A stretch of 64,000 nucleotides of DNA from Rosenbergiella gaditana (GTDB lineage Bacteria; Pseudomonadota; Gammaproteobacteria; Enterobacterales; Enterobacteriaceae), in the NCBI RefSeq assembly GCF_018494065.1, contig NZ_JABBFR010000007.1, positions 94,357 to 158,356 on the forward strand, read 5' to 3'. The notes beneath the pieces are model-generated. The model had not been told where the DNA came from, searched no databases, and worked only from the letters and a program-made list of their open reading frames with translations. Of the stretch, positions 1-8,082 are shown one piece after another. The position numbers and the translations under genes were made by a program. Positions within the stretch are counted from its first letter, which is position 1. Each line of letters starts with the position of its first letter.

Positions 1-394
1 GAGTGGAAAGGCTATGCGCAGGTAGCACCCGCTGATTTTCCAGCGATTGTGGTTGCACCGGTTCCGGTGAAAATTCCGGCAGCATTTTTGCCACCCAGGT
101 ACCACTCCCCGTACGGGCCGTGACATAGCCTTCAGATAACAGTGATTCGTAAGCATTGAGCACCGTATTTCGTGAAACATTCAGCTCTTTGGCGAGATCC
201 CGGCTTGCAGGCAAACGTGTTTCCGGCGGAAAAATACCTTCCGTGATTGCTAGTTGCAATACCTGTAATAAACGGTGGTGCAATTTTCCATTAGGATATT
301 TTTGTAACCTAGCCAGTAAGTGATCGGCATACAGGGATCGCAATTGGTACCTTCTTTTTAATAGTAAATGGCTCTCGCTATCGATCTGTATCAA
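1..394 (-). CDS. MocR/GabR-type GntR-family regulator, N-terminal part (cut by window edge)
   Basis: The reverse strand reads an uninterrupted frame from about 394 down to base 1 that has no ATG start. It contains a winged-helix of the GntR family: a segment reading FPPETRLPASRDLAKELNVS is followed by RNTVLNAYESLLSEGYV and TARTGSGTWVA, the pattern typical of MocR regulators, which carry a C-terminal aminotransferase-like PLP domain (that part lies outside the window). A TTG at 394 is the most upstream plausible start, giving MIQIDSES..., but no clear ribosome-binding site supports it, so the start is uncertain. It is divergent from gabT with only about 48 bases between them, the usual arrangement for GabR-like activators of GABA aminotransferase genes. 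By inference it controls gabT-gabP in response to GABA and PLP. Confidence 0.8.
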   Translation of the reverse strand, partial: MIQIDSESHLLLKRRYQLRSLYADHLLARLQKYPNGKLHHRLLQVLQLAITEGIFPPETRLPASRDLAKELNVSRNTVLNAYESLLSEGYVTARTGSGTWVAKMLPEFSPEPVQPQSLENQRVLPAHSLST

Positions 395-442
395 GGATAA
401 ATAATTAAGTCTAATGATTTTAATGGTGAGTGGAAGAAACAG

Positions 443-1699
443 ATGAGCGGAACTAACGAAAGTCTCAATCAACGTAAAGCACAGGCTTTGCCCCGTGGTA
501 GTGCAGTAATGTGTGAGTGGTACGTCGATCGTGCAGAAAATGCCACAATTTGGAGCACAGATGGTCGAGAGTTCATCGACTTCGCCGGAGGGATAGCCGT
601 ATTAAATACTGGTCATCGACATCCTAAAATTACGGAGGCGGTCACGGAACAACTTCAGAAATTTACGCATACTGCGTTTCAGATCGTTCCTTACGAAAGT
701 TATATCACTTTAGCCGAACGTATCAATCAACGTGTTCCTGTGCAGGGGCCGGCCAAGACGGCGTTCTTCTCGACGGGAGCGGAAGCATTAGAAAACGCAG
801 TAAAAATTGCACGCAGTGCAACCGGTCGTCATGGGGTGATCACTTTTACCGGTTCCTTTCATGGCCGGACAATGATGACGATGGCGATGACCGGTAAGGT
901 TGCACCTTACAAGCAGGACTTCGGTCCAATGGTTCCCTCTGTGTTCCATGCTCGTTTCCCTGATGGGAAAAAGGTCAGCAGTGAGCAAGCATTGGAAAGT
1001 TTGCACGATATTTTTAGCTGCGATATCGCCCCGCATAACGTTGCGGCGCTGGTCATTGAACCGATTCAGGGCGAGGGGGGATTCCGCGTTGTGCCGCAAG
1101 AGTTTATGCAAGCACTGCGTGATATTGCTGATCAATATGGCATTTTATTGATAGCAGATGAAGTGCAAAGTGGTTTCGCCAGAACTGGCAAGCTTTTTGC
1201 AATGGAACACTTCACTGCCAAGGCTGACATCATCACTATGGCAAAGAGTTTAGCAGGAGGGTATCCCTTGTCAGCAGTAAGCGGTCGCGCTGAAATCATG
1301 GATGCGCCGAATCCAGGTGGACTGGGGGGAACCTATGCGGGCAACCCCTTAGCGATTGCCGCGGCAAACACAGTACTTGAGATTATCGAAGAAGAAGATC
1401 TCTGTGCGAAAGCGAACAAGTTGGGCAATGAACTGGTCGAGACTCTGACGGAGTTATCCCAACATTGTTCGGCGATTGAGCAAGTCAGAGGGTTAGGCTC
1501 AATGATTGCGGTAGAACTTAAGGATGCACACATAGCCAAGGCTATTCAAGACACCGCGATGTCACAAGGCTTACTGCTGTTAACCTGTGGTCAGAAAGGT
1601 AATGTTATACGTTTTCTTTATCCGTTAACTATCCCAACTGACCAATTCCGCAAAGGCGTTAAGATTTTAAGCGGAGCGCTAACACAGCATGCCACTTAA
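443..1699 (+). CDS. gabT: 4-aminobutyrate aminotransferase
   Basis: Class III PLP-dependent aminotransferase that moves the amino group of GABA to 2-oxoglutarate, giving succinate semialdehyde and glutamate in the cytosol. The 418-residue length matches GabT. Visible landmarks are DFAGGIAVLNTGHRHPK near residue 46, the STGAEALENAVK cofactor-phosphate region near 110, LLIADEVQSGFARTG near 235 with the PLP-contacting Asp, and the Schiff-base lysine in ITMAKSLAGGYPLSA (Lys268 by count). A GGAAG ribosome site lies just before the ATG. gabP follows on the same strand after 86 bases and a MocR-type regulator is divergent upstream. No gabD (succinate semialdehyde dehydrogenase) is beside it, so that step must be encoded elsewhere. 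A closely related omega-aminotransferase (5-aminovalerate, putrescine) cannot be excluded from sequence alone. Confidence 0.9.
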   Translation: MSGTNESLNQRKAQALPRGSAVMCEWYVDRAENATIWSTDGREFIDFAGGIAVLNTGHRHPKITEAVTEQLQKFTHTAFQIVPYESYITLAERINQRVPVQGPAKTAFFSTGAEALENAVKIARSATGRHGVITFTGSFHGRTMMTMAMTGKVAPYKQDFGPMVPSVFHARFPDGKKVSSEQALESLHDIFSCDIAPHNVAALVIEPIQGEGGFRVVPQEFMQALRDIADQYGILLIADEVQSGFARTGKLFAMEHFTAKADIITMAKSLAGGYPLSAVSGRAEIMDAPNPGGLGGTYAGNPLAIAAANTVLEIIEEEDLCAKANKLGNELVETLTELSQHCSAIEQVRGLGSMIAVELKDAHIAKAIQDTAMSQGLLLLTCGQKGNVIRFLYPLTIPTDQFRKGVKILSGALTQHAT

Positions 1700-1785
1700 T
1701 TCACCGGGCTATCGACAGGGTAGCCTTGAACATTAGTCAGTAAGTGATGGGGTAGTTTATCGCTATCCCGTCTCGGGGAATAAGT

Positions 1786-3186
1786 ATGAATGAATTACCA
1801 GCGAGTAGCGATACCCTCTCTCAAGGACTTAAGTCCCGTCATATTCGTATGCTATCAATCGGCGGTGTGATTGGTGCAGGATTATTTGTAGGATCTGGGC
1901 ATGCCATTGCAGCTGCGGGTCCTGCGGTGCTGTTTGCTTATATTATTGCCGGCGCATTGGTCGTCTTTATTATGCGTATGCTGGCTGAGATGGCCGTCAA
2001 TACGCCGGATTCTGGATCGTTTTCCACCTATGCATCACAAGCTTTAGGACGTTGGGCAGGGTTCACCATCGGTTGGCTTTATTGGTGGTTTTGGGTGTTA
2101 GTCATCCCGCTAGAAGCGAATGCTGCGGCCACCATTCTCAATGCATGGGTCCCAAGCGTCGCAATCTGGCAATTTACCTTATTTATTACCCTGATTTTGA
2201 CCGTCACCAACTTATTCAGCGTTAAAAATTACGGCGAATTCGAATTCTGGTTAGCCCTAATTAAAGTCTGTGCGATTGTTGCTTTCCTCGCCTTGGGCGC
2301 AGCGGCGATCTTTGGTCTTCTACCAAGTAGCCAAGTCAGTGGTATTAGCCACCTTTACGACAGCGGTGGATTTATGCCTCGCGGAATTGGCGCAGTGCTT
2401 TCTGCCATATTAACTACCATGTTCTCCTTTATGGGCACAGAAATTGTCACCATTGCGGCGGCAGAATCACGTAATCCTGGCAAGGAGATCTCACGCGCAA
2501 CCAACTCGGTCATTTGGCGAATTGCATTATTTTATTTATTGTCGATTTTCTTCATCGTCGCGTTAGTGCCTTGGAATTCTCCAGATTTGGCAGCAAATGG
2601 ATCCTATCAAACTGTTCTTGAAATGATCGGGATACCTCACGCGCGCTTAATCGTCGATGTTATTGTGTTGACTGCGGTGTGTAGTTGCCTCAATTCGGCA
2701 CTTTATACCTCATCACGGATGTTGTTCTCCTTAGCCAAGCGTAAAGATGCGCCAGCGGCCATTGCGAAAACCAACGCTAAAGGCACTCCTTATATGGCGG
2801 TGATCTTTTCAACGGCAGTGGCTTTCTTAGCGGTTATCGCTAATTATCTTGCCCCCGCGGCGGTGTTTGATTTCTTATTGGCCAGCTCCGGGGCAATAGC
2901 GCTACTGGTGTACTTAGTGATTGCGTTCTCACAATTAGTCATGCGTAAGCGGTGTGAGCAAAAAGGTAAAGTATTGGATTACAAAATGTGGCTCTTCCCC
3001 GGTCTGACGTATGCCATTATCGCAGTGATTATCGGTATTCTTGGTAGCATGCTATTTATTCCGGGACACCAGTCAGAGGTTATCTCAACCGGTATCTTGA
3101 CGCTGTTAGTGGTCGCTGCGGGCTGTATCGTCCATCGTCGCCAAACGCGCAAGCTTTCATCATCGGTACTGGCGCGAAATAATTAG
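1786..3186 (+). CDS. gabP: GABA permease, APC-superfamily amino-acid transporter
   Basis: A 466-residue inner-membrane protein with about 12 hydrophobic segments, belonging to the amino-acid transporter (AAT) family. The N-terminal part has the family signature HIRMLSIGGVIGAGLFVGSG near residues 19-38, and the conserved FMGTEIVTIAAAESRNPGKE lies near 215-235, both typical of GabP, AnsP and related permeases. Immediate placement after gabT supports 4-aminobutyrate as substrate. The ATG is preceded by a GGGGAA ribosome site, and a strong hairpin terminator follows the stop codon, so gabT-gabP looks like a two-gene operon. Substrate assignment rests on family and neighbour; another amino acid is possible. 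Confidence 0.85.
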   Translation: MNELPASSDTLSQGLKSRHIRMLSIGGVIGAGLFVGSGHAIAAAGPAVLFAYIIAGALVVFIMRMLAEMAVNTPDSGSFSTYASQALGRWAGFTIGWLYWWFWVLVIPLEANAAATILNAWVPSVAIWQFTLFITLILTVTNLFSVKNYGEFEFWLALIKVCAIVAFLALGAAAIFGLLPSSQVSGISHLYDSGGFMPRGIGAVLSAILTTMFSFMGTEIVTIAAAESRNPGKEISRATNSVIWRIALFYLLSIFFIVALVPWNSPDLAANGSYQTVLEMIGIPHARLIVDVIVLTAVCSCLNSALYTSSRMLFSLAKRKDAPAAIAKTNAKGTPYMAVIFSTAVAFLAVIANYLAPAAVFDFLLASSGAIALLVYLVIAFSQLVMRKRCEQKGKVLDYKMWLFPGLTYAIIAVIIGILGSMLFIPGHQSEVISTGILTLLVVAAGCIVHRRQTRKLSSSVLARNN

Positions 3187-3207
3187 TCTCGACGCGGTTA
3201 AATGATA

Positions 3208-3233
3208 AGAGCGCGCAAGTCGCGCTCTTTTTT
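3208..3233 (+). terminator. Intrinsic terminator after gabP
   Basis: Seven-base stem GAGCGCG/CGCGCTC with a CAAGT loop followed by six T residues, 22 bases after the gabP stop codon. Confidence 0.88.
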
Positions 3234-3346
3234 ATGGGGCGAATAAGTCATCATTGGATTGTATAGCGCTGCCACAGACGCTATTTTTCTCCCCTTAATC
3301 TGGGCAGGATCTTTCAGCAATAACTGATCGTCAAATCCTTAACTAA

Positions 3347-3355
3347 TGCTATGAT
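3347..3355 (+). promoter_or_regulatory. Putative extended -10 promoter of the RcnB-like gene
   Basis: TGCTATGAT is an extended -10 element (TGnTATGAT) about 58 bases before the downstream ATG. The -35 region is poor, as is common with extended -10 promoters. Assigned from pattern only. Confidence 0.4.
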
Positions 3356-3412
3356 GTAGCCCTTAGTCATCACGTCCGTTGTTGTACGGTTTTCAGGTCA
3401 TCAGGAGTCAGT

Positions 3413-3853
3413 ATGTTTAATTCATTATCTTCCACTGCTAAGGCGTTAGTGGTGGGGCTAACCGTTTCATTCCTAACCGTGAGTTGTGCTGATCATCATG
3501 ATACGGATGACAGTGAAACCACCGTTAATCAGCCCACTACAGTACCTGATGTACAACAACCTGCGGTTGAGCAACCCGCTCCTGCAGCACCTAGCGAACC
3601 TGAGGCGAAAAAATTCAACGATCCTTTAGAATTGGCCAGCTTCACTGGTGACTTCAAACAATATCAAGCAGGCGACACGGTTCCTGCTATGTATCGCACC
3701 GCGCAGTACACCATCAGTAAATGGCAGTTGCGTAAACTCCCGGCACCGAGTGCGGGTAGCCACTGGACTTACTTTGGCGGCAGTTATGTGCTGATTACTG
3801 ATGTAGAAGGTAAAATTTTACGGATGTTTTCAGGCGAGATCATTTACCGCTAA
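3413..3853 (+). CDS. RcnB-like periplasmic or lipid-anchored protein
   Basis: A 146-residue exported protein. Residues 1-25 form a signal sequence ending in LTVSC, which resembles a lipobox, although Thr at -3 is unusual, so it may be a lipoprotein or a soluble periplasmic protein. Residues 26-70 are acidic and Pro/Gln-rich (low complexity, possibly disordered, with an HH pair). The C-terminal 75 residues carry the RcnB-type fold pattern: YQAGDTVPAMYRTAQYTISKW, LPAPSAGSHWTYFGGSYVLI, then a terminal hydrophobic strand. RcnB of E. coli is a periplasmic protein affecting nickel and cobalt efflux, but no rcnA or metal transporter is adjacent, so a metal role is not supported here. AGGAGT precedes the ATG. 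It is probably monocistronic. Confidence 0.7.
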   Translation: MFNSLSSTAKALVVGLTVSFLTVSCADHHDTDDSETTVNQPTTVPDVQQPAVEQPAPAAPSEPEAKKFNDPLELASFTGDFKQYQAGDTVPAMYRTAQYTISKWQLRKLPAPSAGSHWTYFGGSYVLITDVEGKILRMFSGEIIYR

Positions 3854-3995
3854 TTATATTGAGGGGCGTCATCTATGATGCTCCTCAACAGATCCCCCTC
3901 TTCCTTGTCCATTCCTTAAACACTCCCTTATTTTTCACTTCGCTTGGCTTTTACCCACCAAATTTACTTCTGCTGTCTGGGAGGATTTCATCTTA

Positions 3996-4100
3996 ATGAT
4001 GAACGATGTCGCTAACCTACCCTTAGCTAACTATTTAATTATTCTAATGATGTTATTACCGATAGTGGCAAGTTCTAATGTGCTGAAAGCTGCTGGTTAA
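3996..4100 (+). CDS. Candidate 34-residue single-span membrane peptide
   Basis: An open frame of 34 codons begins with two tandem ATGs and is preceded by GGGAGGA, with ten bases between that ribosome site and the first ATG. The peptide starts MMNDVANLPLAN, then has a continuous hydrophobic run (YLIILMMLLPIVAS) and ends with a short polar tail, SNVLKAAG. That layout is typical of small inner-membrane proteins. It lies in a 391-base interval between the RcnB-like gene and an MFS transporter gene, with the same orientation as both. I do not recognise a family. It could be a chance frame; the strong ribosome site is the main support. Confidence 0.45.
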   Translation: MMNDVANLPLANYLIILMMLLPIVASSNVLKAAG

Positions 4101-4187
4101 TTGTTACATTTGATTTTTTGTGATGTAACGGCCGCTTTTTCTGCTAGTAAAAGATGCTATAAAGGTTAAACAAAATTATAAGGTTTT

Positions 4188-4225
4188 CCCGCCGTATCGC
4201 GTGTAGCGGTGGGGTATTTTTCTTT
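4188..4225 (+). terminator. Hairpin plus T-rich tract in the leader of the MFS gene
   Basis: CCCGCCG pairs with CGGTGGG across a 12-base loop (one G-T pair) and is followed by TATTTTTCTTTT. The structure ends about 20 bases before the MFS start codon. It could terminate transcription from the small upstream frame or act as an attenuator for the transporter. No leader peptide or known riboswitch was recognised. Confidence 0.45.
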
Positions 4226-4244
4226 TACTGGCTAGGATAGAACT

Positions 4245-5465
4245 ATGTTTGGTTGGACATCAACGCAGCGTAATGTTGCAACAGCAAGCTTTTTAAGTTG
4301 GATGCTTGATGCATTCGATTTTTTTATTTTAGTTTTTGTACTGAGTGATTTAGCGGATTATTTCAAGACGTCAGTGACAGATATCTCAGTTGCTATCATG
4401 TTAACGCTGGCCGTCCGCCCCATCGGTGCATTGATTTTTGGGCGTTTAGCAGAGAAATATGGTCGACGGCCCATCTTAATGTTTAACGTCGCGCTATTTT
4501 CAGTTTTTGAATTATTGTCAGCTTGGTCTCCCACTTTTACCGTGTTTTTGCTACTACGTGTGATCTACGGTGTGGCGATGGGTGGAATATGGGGCGTTGC
4601 CTCATCATTAGCCATGGAGACCATCCCTGATCGCTCTCGCGGACTTATGTCGGGGATCTTTCAAGCCGGTTATCCTTGTGGCTACCTGTTAGCATCCATT
4701 ATTTTTGGTCTGTTTTATGGGTATGTGGGCTGGCGTGGGATGTTTTTACTTGGTGCATTCCCTGTCTTATTGCTGCCGTTTATCTACTTTAATGTACCGG
4801 AATCACCGGTTTGGCTCGCCTCAAAAGCCCGTAAAGAGAGCCACGCATTACTACCGATTATCAAAAATAATCTTCGGGTATGCGGCTACCTCGTGCTGTT
4901 AATGGCTTGCTTCAATTTTTTCAGTCACGGAACTCAAGATCTCTATCCAACCTTCTTAAAAGTTCAGCATCAATTTGATGCTCACACAGTGAGTATTATC
5001 GCGATTTGCTACAATATCGCTGCGATGTTGGGCGGTGTATTTTTTGGCGTGTTATCTGAAAAAATTGGTCGCAAAAAAGCGATCATGATAGCAACGTTTC
5101 TCGCGTTACCCGTTCTACCGCTATGGGCTTTCGCCAGTGGTTCGGTCATGATTGGCGTTGGCGCATTCCTAATGCAATTTATGGTCCAAGGCGCATGGGG
5201 CGTTATCCCAAGCTGGCTAACCGAGTTAGTTCCCGCCAATGCCCGTGCCGTACTCCCGGGGTTCGTTTACCAATTAGGTAATTTAATTGCTTCGGTTAAC
5301 GCCACATTGCAGTCGAAGATTGCTGCGCTGAATAGCGGCAATTATGGCATAGGGATGGCCATTGTTGCCGGAACGGTTGCGGTACTGATTTTTATCTTGG
5401 CAGCGTTTGGACGTGAAACCCGAGGAATGGAAATTTCTGGCGCAAAAGGGGTAGAGCGCCAGTAG
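4245..5465 (+). CDS. MFS transporter, carboxylate/sialate-type proton symporter family
   Basis: A 406-residue major facilitator with about 12 membrane segments. It shows the opening LSWMLDAFDFFILVFVLSDL characteristic of organic-acid symporters (sialate, lactate, aromatic acid groups), and the MFS loop 2-3 motif as GRLAEKYGRRP near residues 66-76, repeated in the second half as GVLSEKIGRKKA. The Asp in the first helix region is typical of proton-coupled members. It is shorter than NanT (about 496 residues), so it is not a sialic-acid transporter of the NanT type. AGGATAG lies before the ATG. The gene ends two bases before the convergent YbaK-like gene. Substrate is not determinable; a monocarboxylate is a reasonable guess. 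Confidence 0.75.
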   Translation: MFGWTSTQRNVATASFLSWMLDAFDFFILVFVLSDLADYFKTSVTDISVAIMLTLAVRPIGALIFGRLAEKYGRRPILMFNVALFSVFELLSAWSPTFTVFLLLRVIYGVAMGGIWGVASSLAMETIPDRSRGLMSGIFQAGYPCGYLLASIIFGLFYGYVGWRGMFLLGAFPVLLLPFIYFNVPESPVWLASKARKESHALLPIIKNNLRVCGYLVLLMACFNFFSHGTQDLYPTFLKVQHQFDAHTVSIIAICYNIAAMLGGVFFGVLSEKIGRKKAIMIATFLALPVLPLWAFASGSVMIGVGAFLMQFMVQGAWGVIPSWLTELVPANARAVLPGFVYQLGNLIASVNATLQSKIAALNSGNYGIGMAIVAGTVAVLIFILAAFGRETRGMEISGAKGVERQ

Positions 5466-5467
5466 GG

Positions 5468-5926
5468 TTATTGGCAGACGTCAATCCATTTGGCGTCTGT
5501 TAACTCAGCCATACGCTGGGGAGAAAGACGGACAGCGCTATGAACAGCCCCTGCAGCCGGTAACACTTCATCGAAATCTTCCAAACTGCGATCACAATAA
5601 ATTTGTAACGGATTTTCGAGTCCAAAAGGACAAACGCCGCCAACCGGATGGCCTGTAGCAATAATGACTTCGTCAACGGTTAACATGCGAGCTTTTGCGC
5701 CGAAAGTCTCTTTTAACTTTTTATTGTCTAGCCGCGCATCGCCGCGCATCACGATTAACACGATATTGTGTTTAATTTTAAGTGATAAGGTCTTAGCGAT
5801 TTGTCCAGGTGCAACGCCATGCGCACGTGCGGCCATATCGACAGTCGCAGTGCTTTGATTCATCTCAATCACTTCAATATCGGGGGCATGCTCCGAAAAA
5901 AAATCTCGGACGGACTGCAGGCTCAT
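5468..5926 (-). CDS. YbaK/EbsC-family aminoacyl-tRNA deacylase
   Basis: A 152-residue single-domain protein of the YbaK/ProX trans-editing family, which hydrolyses mischarged aminoacyl-tRNA (Cys- or Ala-tRNAPro and others). The family pattern is visible: GVAPGQIAKTLSLK with the conserved lysine near residue 45, IVLIVMRGDARLD, KLKETFGAKARMLT, and the GHPVGGVCPFGLE substrate-pocket loop near 90-104. It is not YeaK and it is too divergent from E. coli YbaK for me to call it ybaK; it belongs to the group often annotated only as a YbaK/EbsC protein. It converges with the MFS gene with a two-base gap. The start codon is preceded by GGGAGAAAA. Confidence 0.82.
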   Translation of the reverse strand: MSLQSVRDFFSEHAPDIEVIEMNQSTATVDMAARAHGVAPGQIAKTLSLKIKHNIVLIVMRGDARLDNKKLKETFGAKARMLTVDEVIIATGHPVGGVCPFGLENPLQIYCDRSLEDFDEVLPAAGAVHSAVRLSPQRMAELTDAKWIDVCQ

Positions 5927-6066
5927 CGTTTTTCTCCCTTGTCATGCAGATGCCTAACTTCACTATTAGGTGGCAAAGTATAAACGAATTTAACTAAATG
6001 TATTGAAGAAATAAAGCGGGGCTAAAGCAGGACAGGAGGTCTGATCTCAACCGGACGAGGAAATAA

Positions 6067-6092
6067 ATTCTCTTCGCTTTCACGAAGAGAAT
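6067..6092 (-). terminator. Hairpin terminator downstream of rsmC
   Basis: Ten-base perfect inverted repeat ATTCTCTTCG/CGAAGAGAAT with a six-base loop. Read on the minus strand it is followed by TTATTTCC. It is 20 bases past the rsmC stop codon. Confidence 0.65.
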
Positions 6093-6112
6093 GTAAGAAA
6101 AGCGTAAAGTGA

Positions 6113-7138
6113 TTAACGCTTATTTCTTCCCCACACACTGCGGTACACCCGAAATTTACCGGTTTGTGCCAGAATTTCGTAATGGCCGAAAGTCTCTTCT
6201 AATACTTGTGGATAGGGTAAAAAGGCATTCGCCACAATCCGTAGTTCCCCGCCACTACTCAGGTGATTCGCTGCACCCCTGATTAACGCATGCGCCGCAT
6301 CTAGGCTAGTTTGTAGTCCTTCATGAAACGGAGGGTTTGAAAGAATCATATCAAACCGTCCTTGGACATTAGAGAAGACATTACTGGCGAACACTTCACC
6401 TTCTATATCGTTAACAGCTAATGTCGCTTGGCTGGCGGCAATGGCAGCAGCGTTCACATCGGTTAACCATAAACGGACTTTAGGAGAGTGCTGCTTCAAA
6501 CTTGCGGCCAGTACCCCCGCACCACAACCTAGGTCTAATACCTTTCCTTTGGTATGAGGAGTCAGTGTCGACAGTAAGAGCGCACTGCCATTATCCAGTC
6601 CATCACGACTGAAGACACCGGGAAGGGTTTTAATGGTGAGATGATCGAGCTGATAGGCATCATAGTAGTTATCGATATTGAATTCTGCTTGGTGATCAAG
6701 TCGTCCATGGTATAAGCCACAACGTCTAGCACTATCAATTTTCTCAAGCGTACTATATTGTTCGATTACGTTTTCCGCGCTACGCACGCCGCTGCGGTTT
6801 TCACCTACCACAAAAATATCGCTACCCACTGGTAATAGAGCCAGTAGATTGGCGAGTTGAAAAGCCGCTTCAGGTTTATTTTTAGGCCAGTAATAAATTA
6901 GGGTATCACAGCCTGCTAAGTGTTCAGCGGTAGCATAAAGCCCAAATTGCGCACGTTCTTCTAATTGCTGGCTTAACGCTTGCCAGTGGTGGAACTGCTG
7001 TGTAAAAACACGGGTAGAGGCCGTGGTTAATTGTGCAGGTAACATATCCTGCAGGTCACCGGCAAAAATAATATGGCGATGTTCGAACTCTTCCTCGTGG
7101 CGCAACAGCACTTCGCTGGCCGGCATATAAGCAGACAT
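6113..7138 (-). CDS. rsmC: 16S rRNA m2G1207 methyltransferase
   Basis: A 341-residue SAM-dependent enzyme that methylates the N2 of G1207 in 16S rRNA within the 30S subunit. It has the two-domain RsmC build: an N-terminal degenerate methyltransferase-like half, and a C-terminal catalytic half with the SAM-binding [15 protein letters not shown] (Gly-rich loop near residues 202-208), an acidic LTDVNAAA near 225, and the NPPFH catalytic motif at 268-272. It is divergent from holD with about 100 bases between, the order found in E. coli. The start codon has GGAG upstream. No oddities were seen. Confidence 0.95.
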   Translation of the reverse strand: MSAYMPASEVLLRHEEEFEHRHIIFAGDLQDMLPAQLTTASTRVFTQQFHHWQALSQQLEERAQFGLYATAEHLAGCDTLIYYWPKNKPEAAFQLANLLALLPVGSDIFVVGENRSGVRSAENVIEQYSTLEKIDSARRCGLYHGRLDHQAEFNIDNYYDAYQLDHLTIKTLPGVFSRDGLDNGSALLLSTLTPHTKGKVLDLGCGAGVLAASLKQHSPKVRLWLTDVNAAAIAASQATLAVNDIEGEVFASNVFSNVQGRFDMILSNPPFHEGLQTSLDAAHALIRGAANHLSSGGELRIVANAFLPYPQVLEETFGHYEILAQTGKFRVYRSVWGRNKR

Positions 7139-7240
7139 GGTAACTCCTCTTTCATAAGTGGGGCGATTATAGAGGTTTATTGGCGTGGGTTCGATGGTTT
7201 TGCTAGCATAGCAGCGTAAGCATTTGTTGAGTGGATAAAA

Positions 7241-7639
7241 ATGACAGAGAGACGAGACTGGTTATTAGCGCAAATGGGGATAGACCAGTACCGTTTACGG
7301 CGCCCCGAAGTCTTACACGGCGAAGTGGCAATTGCCATCAGACCGACAACGAAACTCGTGATTGTCGGTTTACAGCGTGATGAGATTCACCACCCTTTCA
7401 TTAATGATGTGCTTCGCAGTCTAGCGTTTGAATCGGCCTATGTGCTCTATCTCACGGTGGAGCAACTCCCTTTGCTCCCTCAGTCGTTATCCTGTTTACT
7501 CTGGTTTGTTGGCCACGATCCTCAACATCGTTATGCGGAGCAGCAACTCTACTCTCCGTCTTTTACTACCTTAGTCAATACCGCTGAGGCTAAACGTATC
7601 TTATGGCAGCAATTTTGTGACTATGATAACAATCTCTGA
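7241..7639 (+). CDS. holD: DNA polymerase III psi subunit
   Basis: A 132-residue protein matching HolD in length, order and N-terminal motif ([25 protein letters not shown]). The N-terminal part of psi binds the gamma/tau clamp loader, and the rest binds chi and so links to SSB. It is followed by rimI, whose start lies inside the holD 3' end (17-base overlap from the ATG), implying translational coupling as in other enterobacteria. Sequence conservation in this family is low, so identification relies mainly on the N-terminus and synteny. Confidence 0.9.
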   Translation: MTERRDWLLAQMGIDQYRLRRPEVLHGEVAIAIRPTTKLVIVGLQRDEIHHPFINDVLRSLAFESAYVLYLTVEQLPLLPQSLSCLLWFVGHDPQHRYAEQQLYSPSFTTLVNTAEAKRILWQQFCDYDNNL

Positions 7640-8063
7640 ACTTCAGCCCGTGGAGTGGGAACACGCTTTCACTATTGAAACCCAGTGCCATTCACATCCT
7701 TGGAGTGCGGCTACCTTTCAAGCAAACCAAGGTGAGCGTTTTATTAACTTACGTGCTGATCAAGAGGGAGAACTGGCGGGTTTCGCGATTTGCCAAGTGG
7801 TACTTGATGAGGCCTCACTGTTTAATATTGCCGTCTCACCGGCCTTTCAACGTCGGGGGATCGCTCGTCAACTGATCATGGCATTAAGCGAACGATTAGT
7901 AGAGCGCGAGGTCATGATGCTATGGCTAGAAGTCCGCGCCTCAAACTTACCGGCCATTGGACTCTATGAGTCACTCGACTTCAATGAAGTGTCACGACGT
8001 CTTAATTATTATCCAAGCGCCACTGGGCGTGAGGATGCGCTGATCATGGCGTTAACACTCTAA
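7623..8063 (+). CDS. rimI: Ribosomal protein bS18 N-alpha-acetyltransferase
   Basis: A GNAT-fold acetyltransferase that acetylates the N-terminal alanine of ribosomal protein S18 using acetyl-CoA. Visible motifs are VVLDEASLFNIAVSPAFQRR-GIARQLI (acetyl-CoA pyrophosphate loop) and LWLEVRASNLPAIGLYESLDF, followed by NYYPSATGREDALIMAL, all as in RimI. I chose the ATG at 7623 because it aligns exactly with the E. coli N-terminus; an in-frame GTG six bases earlier is an alternative. It overlaps holD and precedes yjjG by 19 bases, so holD-rimI-yjjG is probably one transcript. Confidence 0.94.
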   Translation: MITISELQPVEWEHAFTIETQCHSHPWSAATFQANQGERFINLRADQEGELAGFAICQVVLDEASLFNIAVSPAFQRRGIARQLIMALSERLVEREVMMLWLEVRASNLPAIGLYESLDFNEVSRRLNYYPSATGREDALIMALTL

Positions 8064-8082
8064 TCCATTTTTCCGAGGCACT

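Noticed and set aside
3854..3995. Possible CRP or other operator in the gap before the MFS gene
   Set aside because: Only half-site resemblances (TTTTGTGATG near 4120) were seen; not enough symmetry to call.
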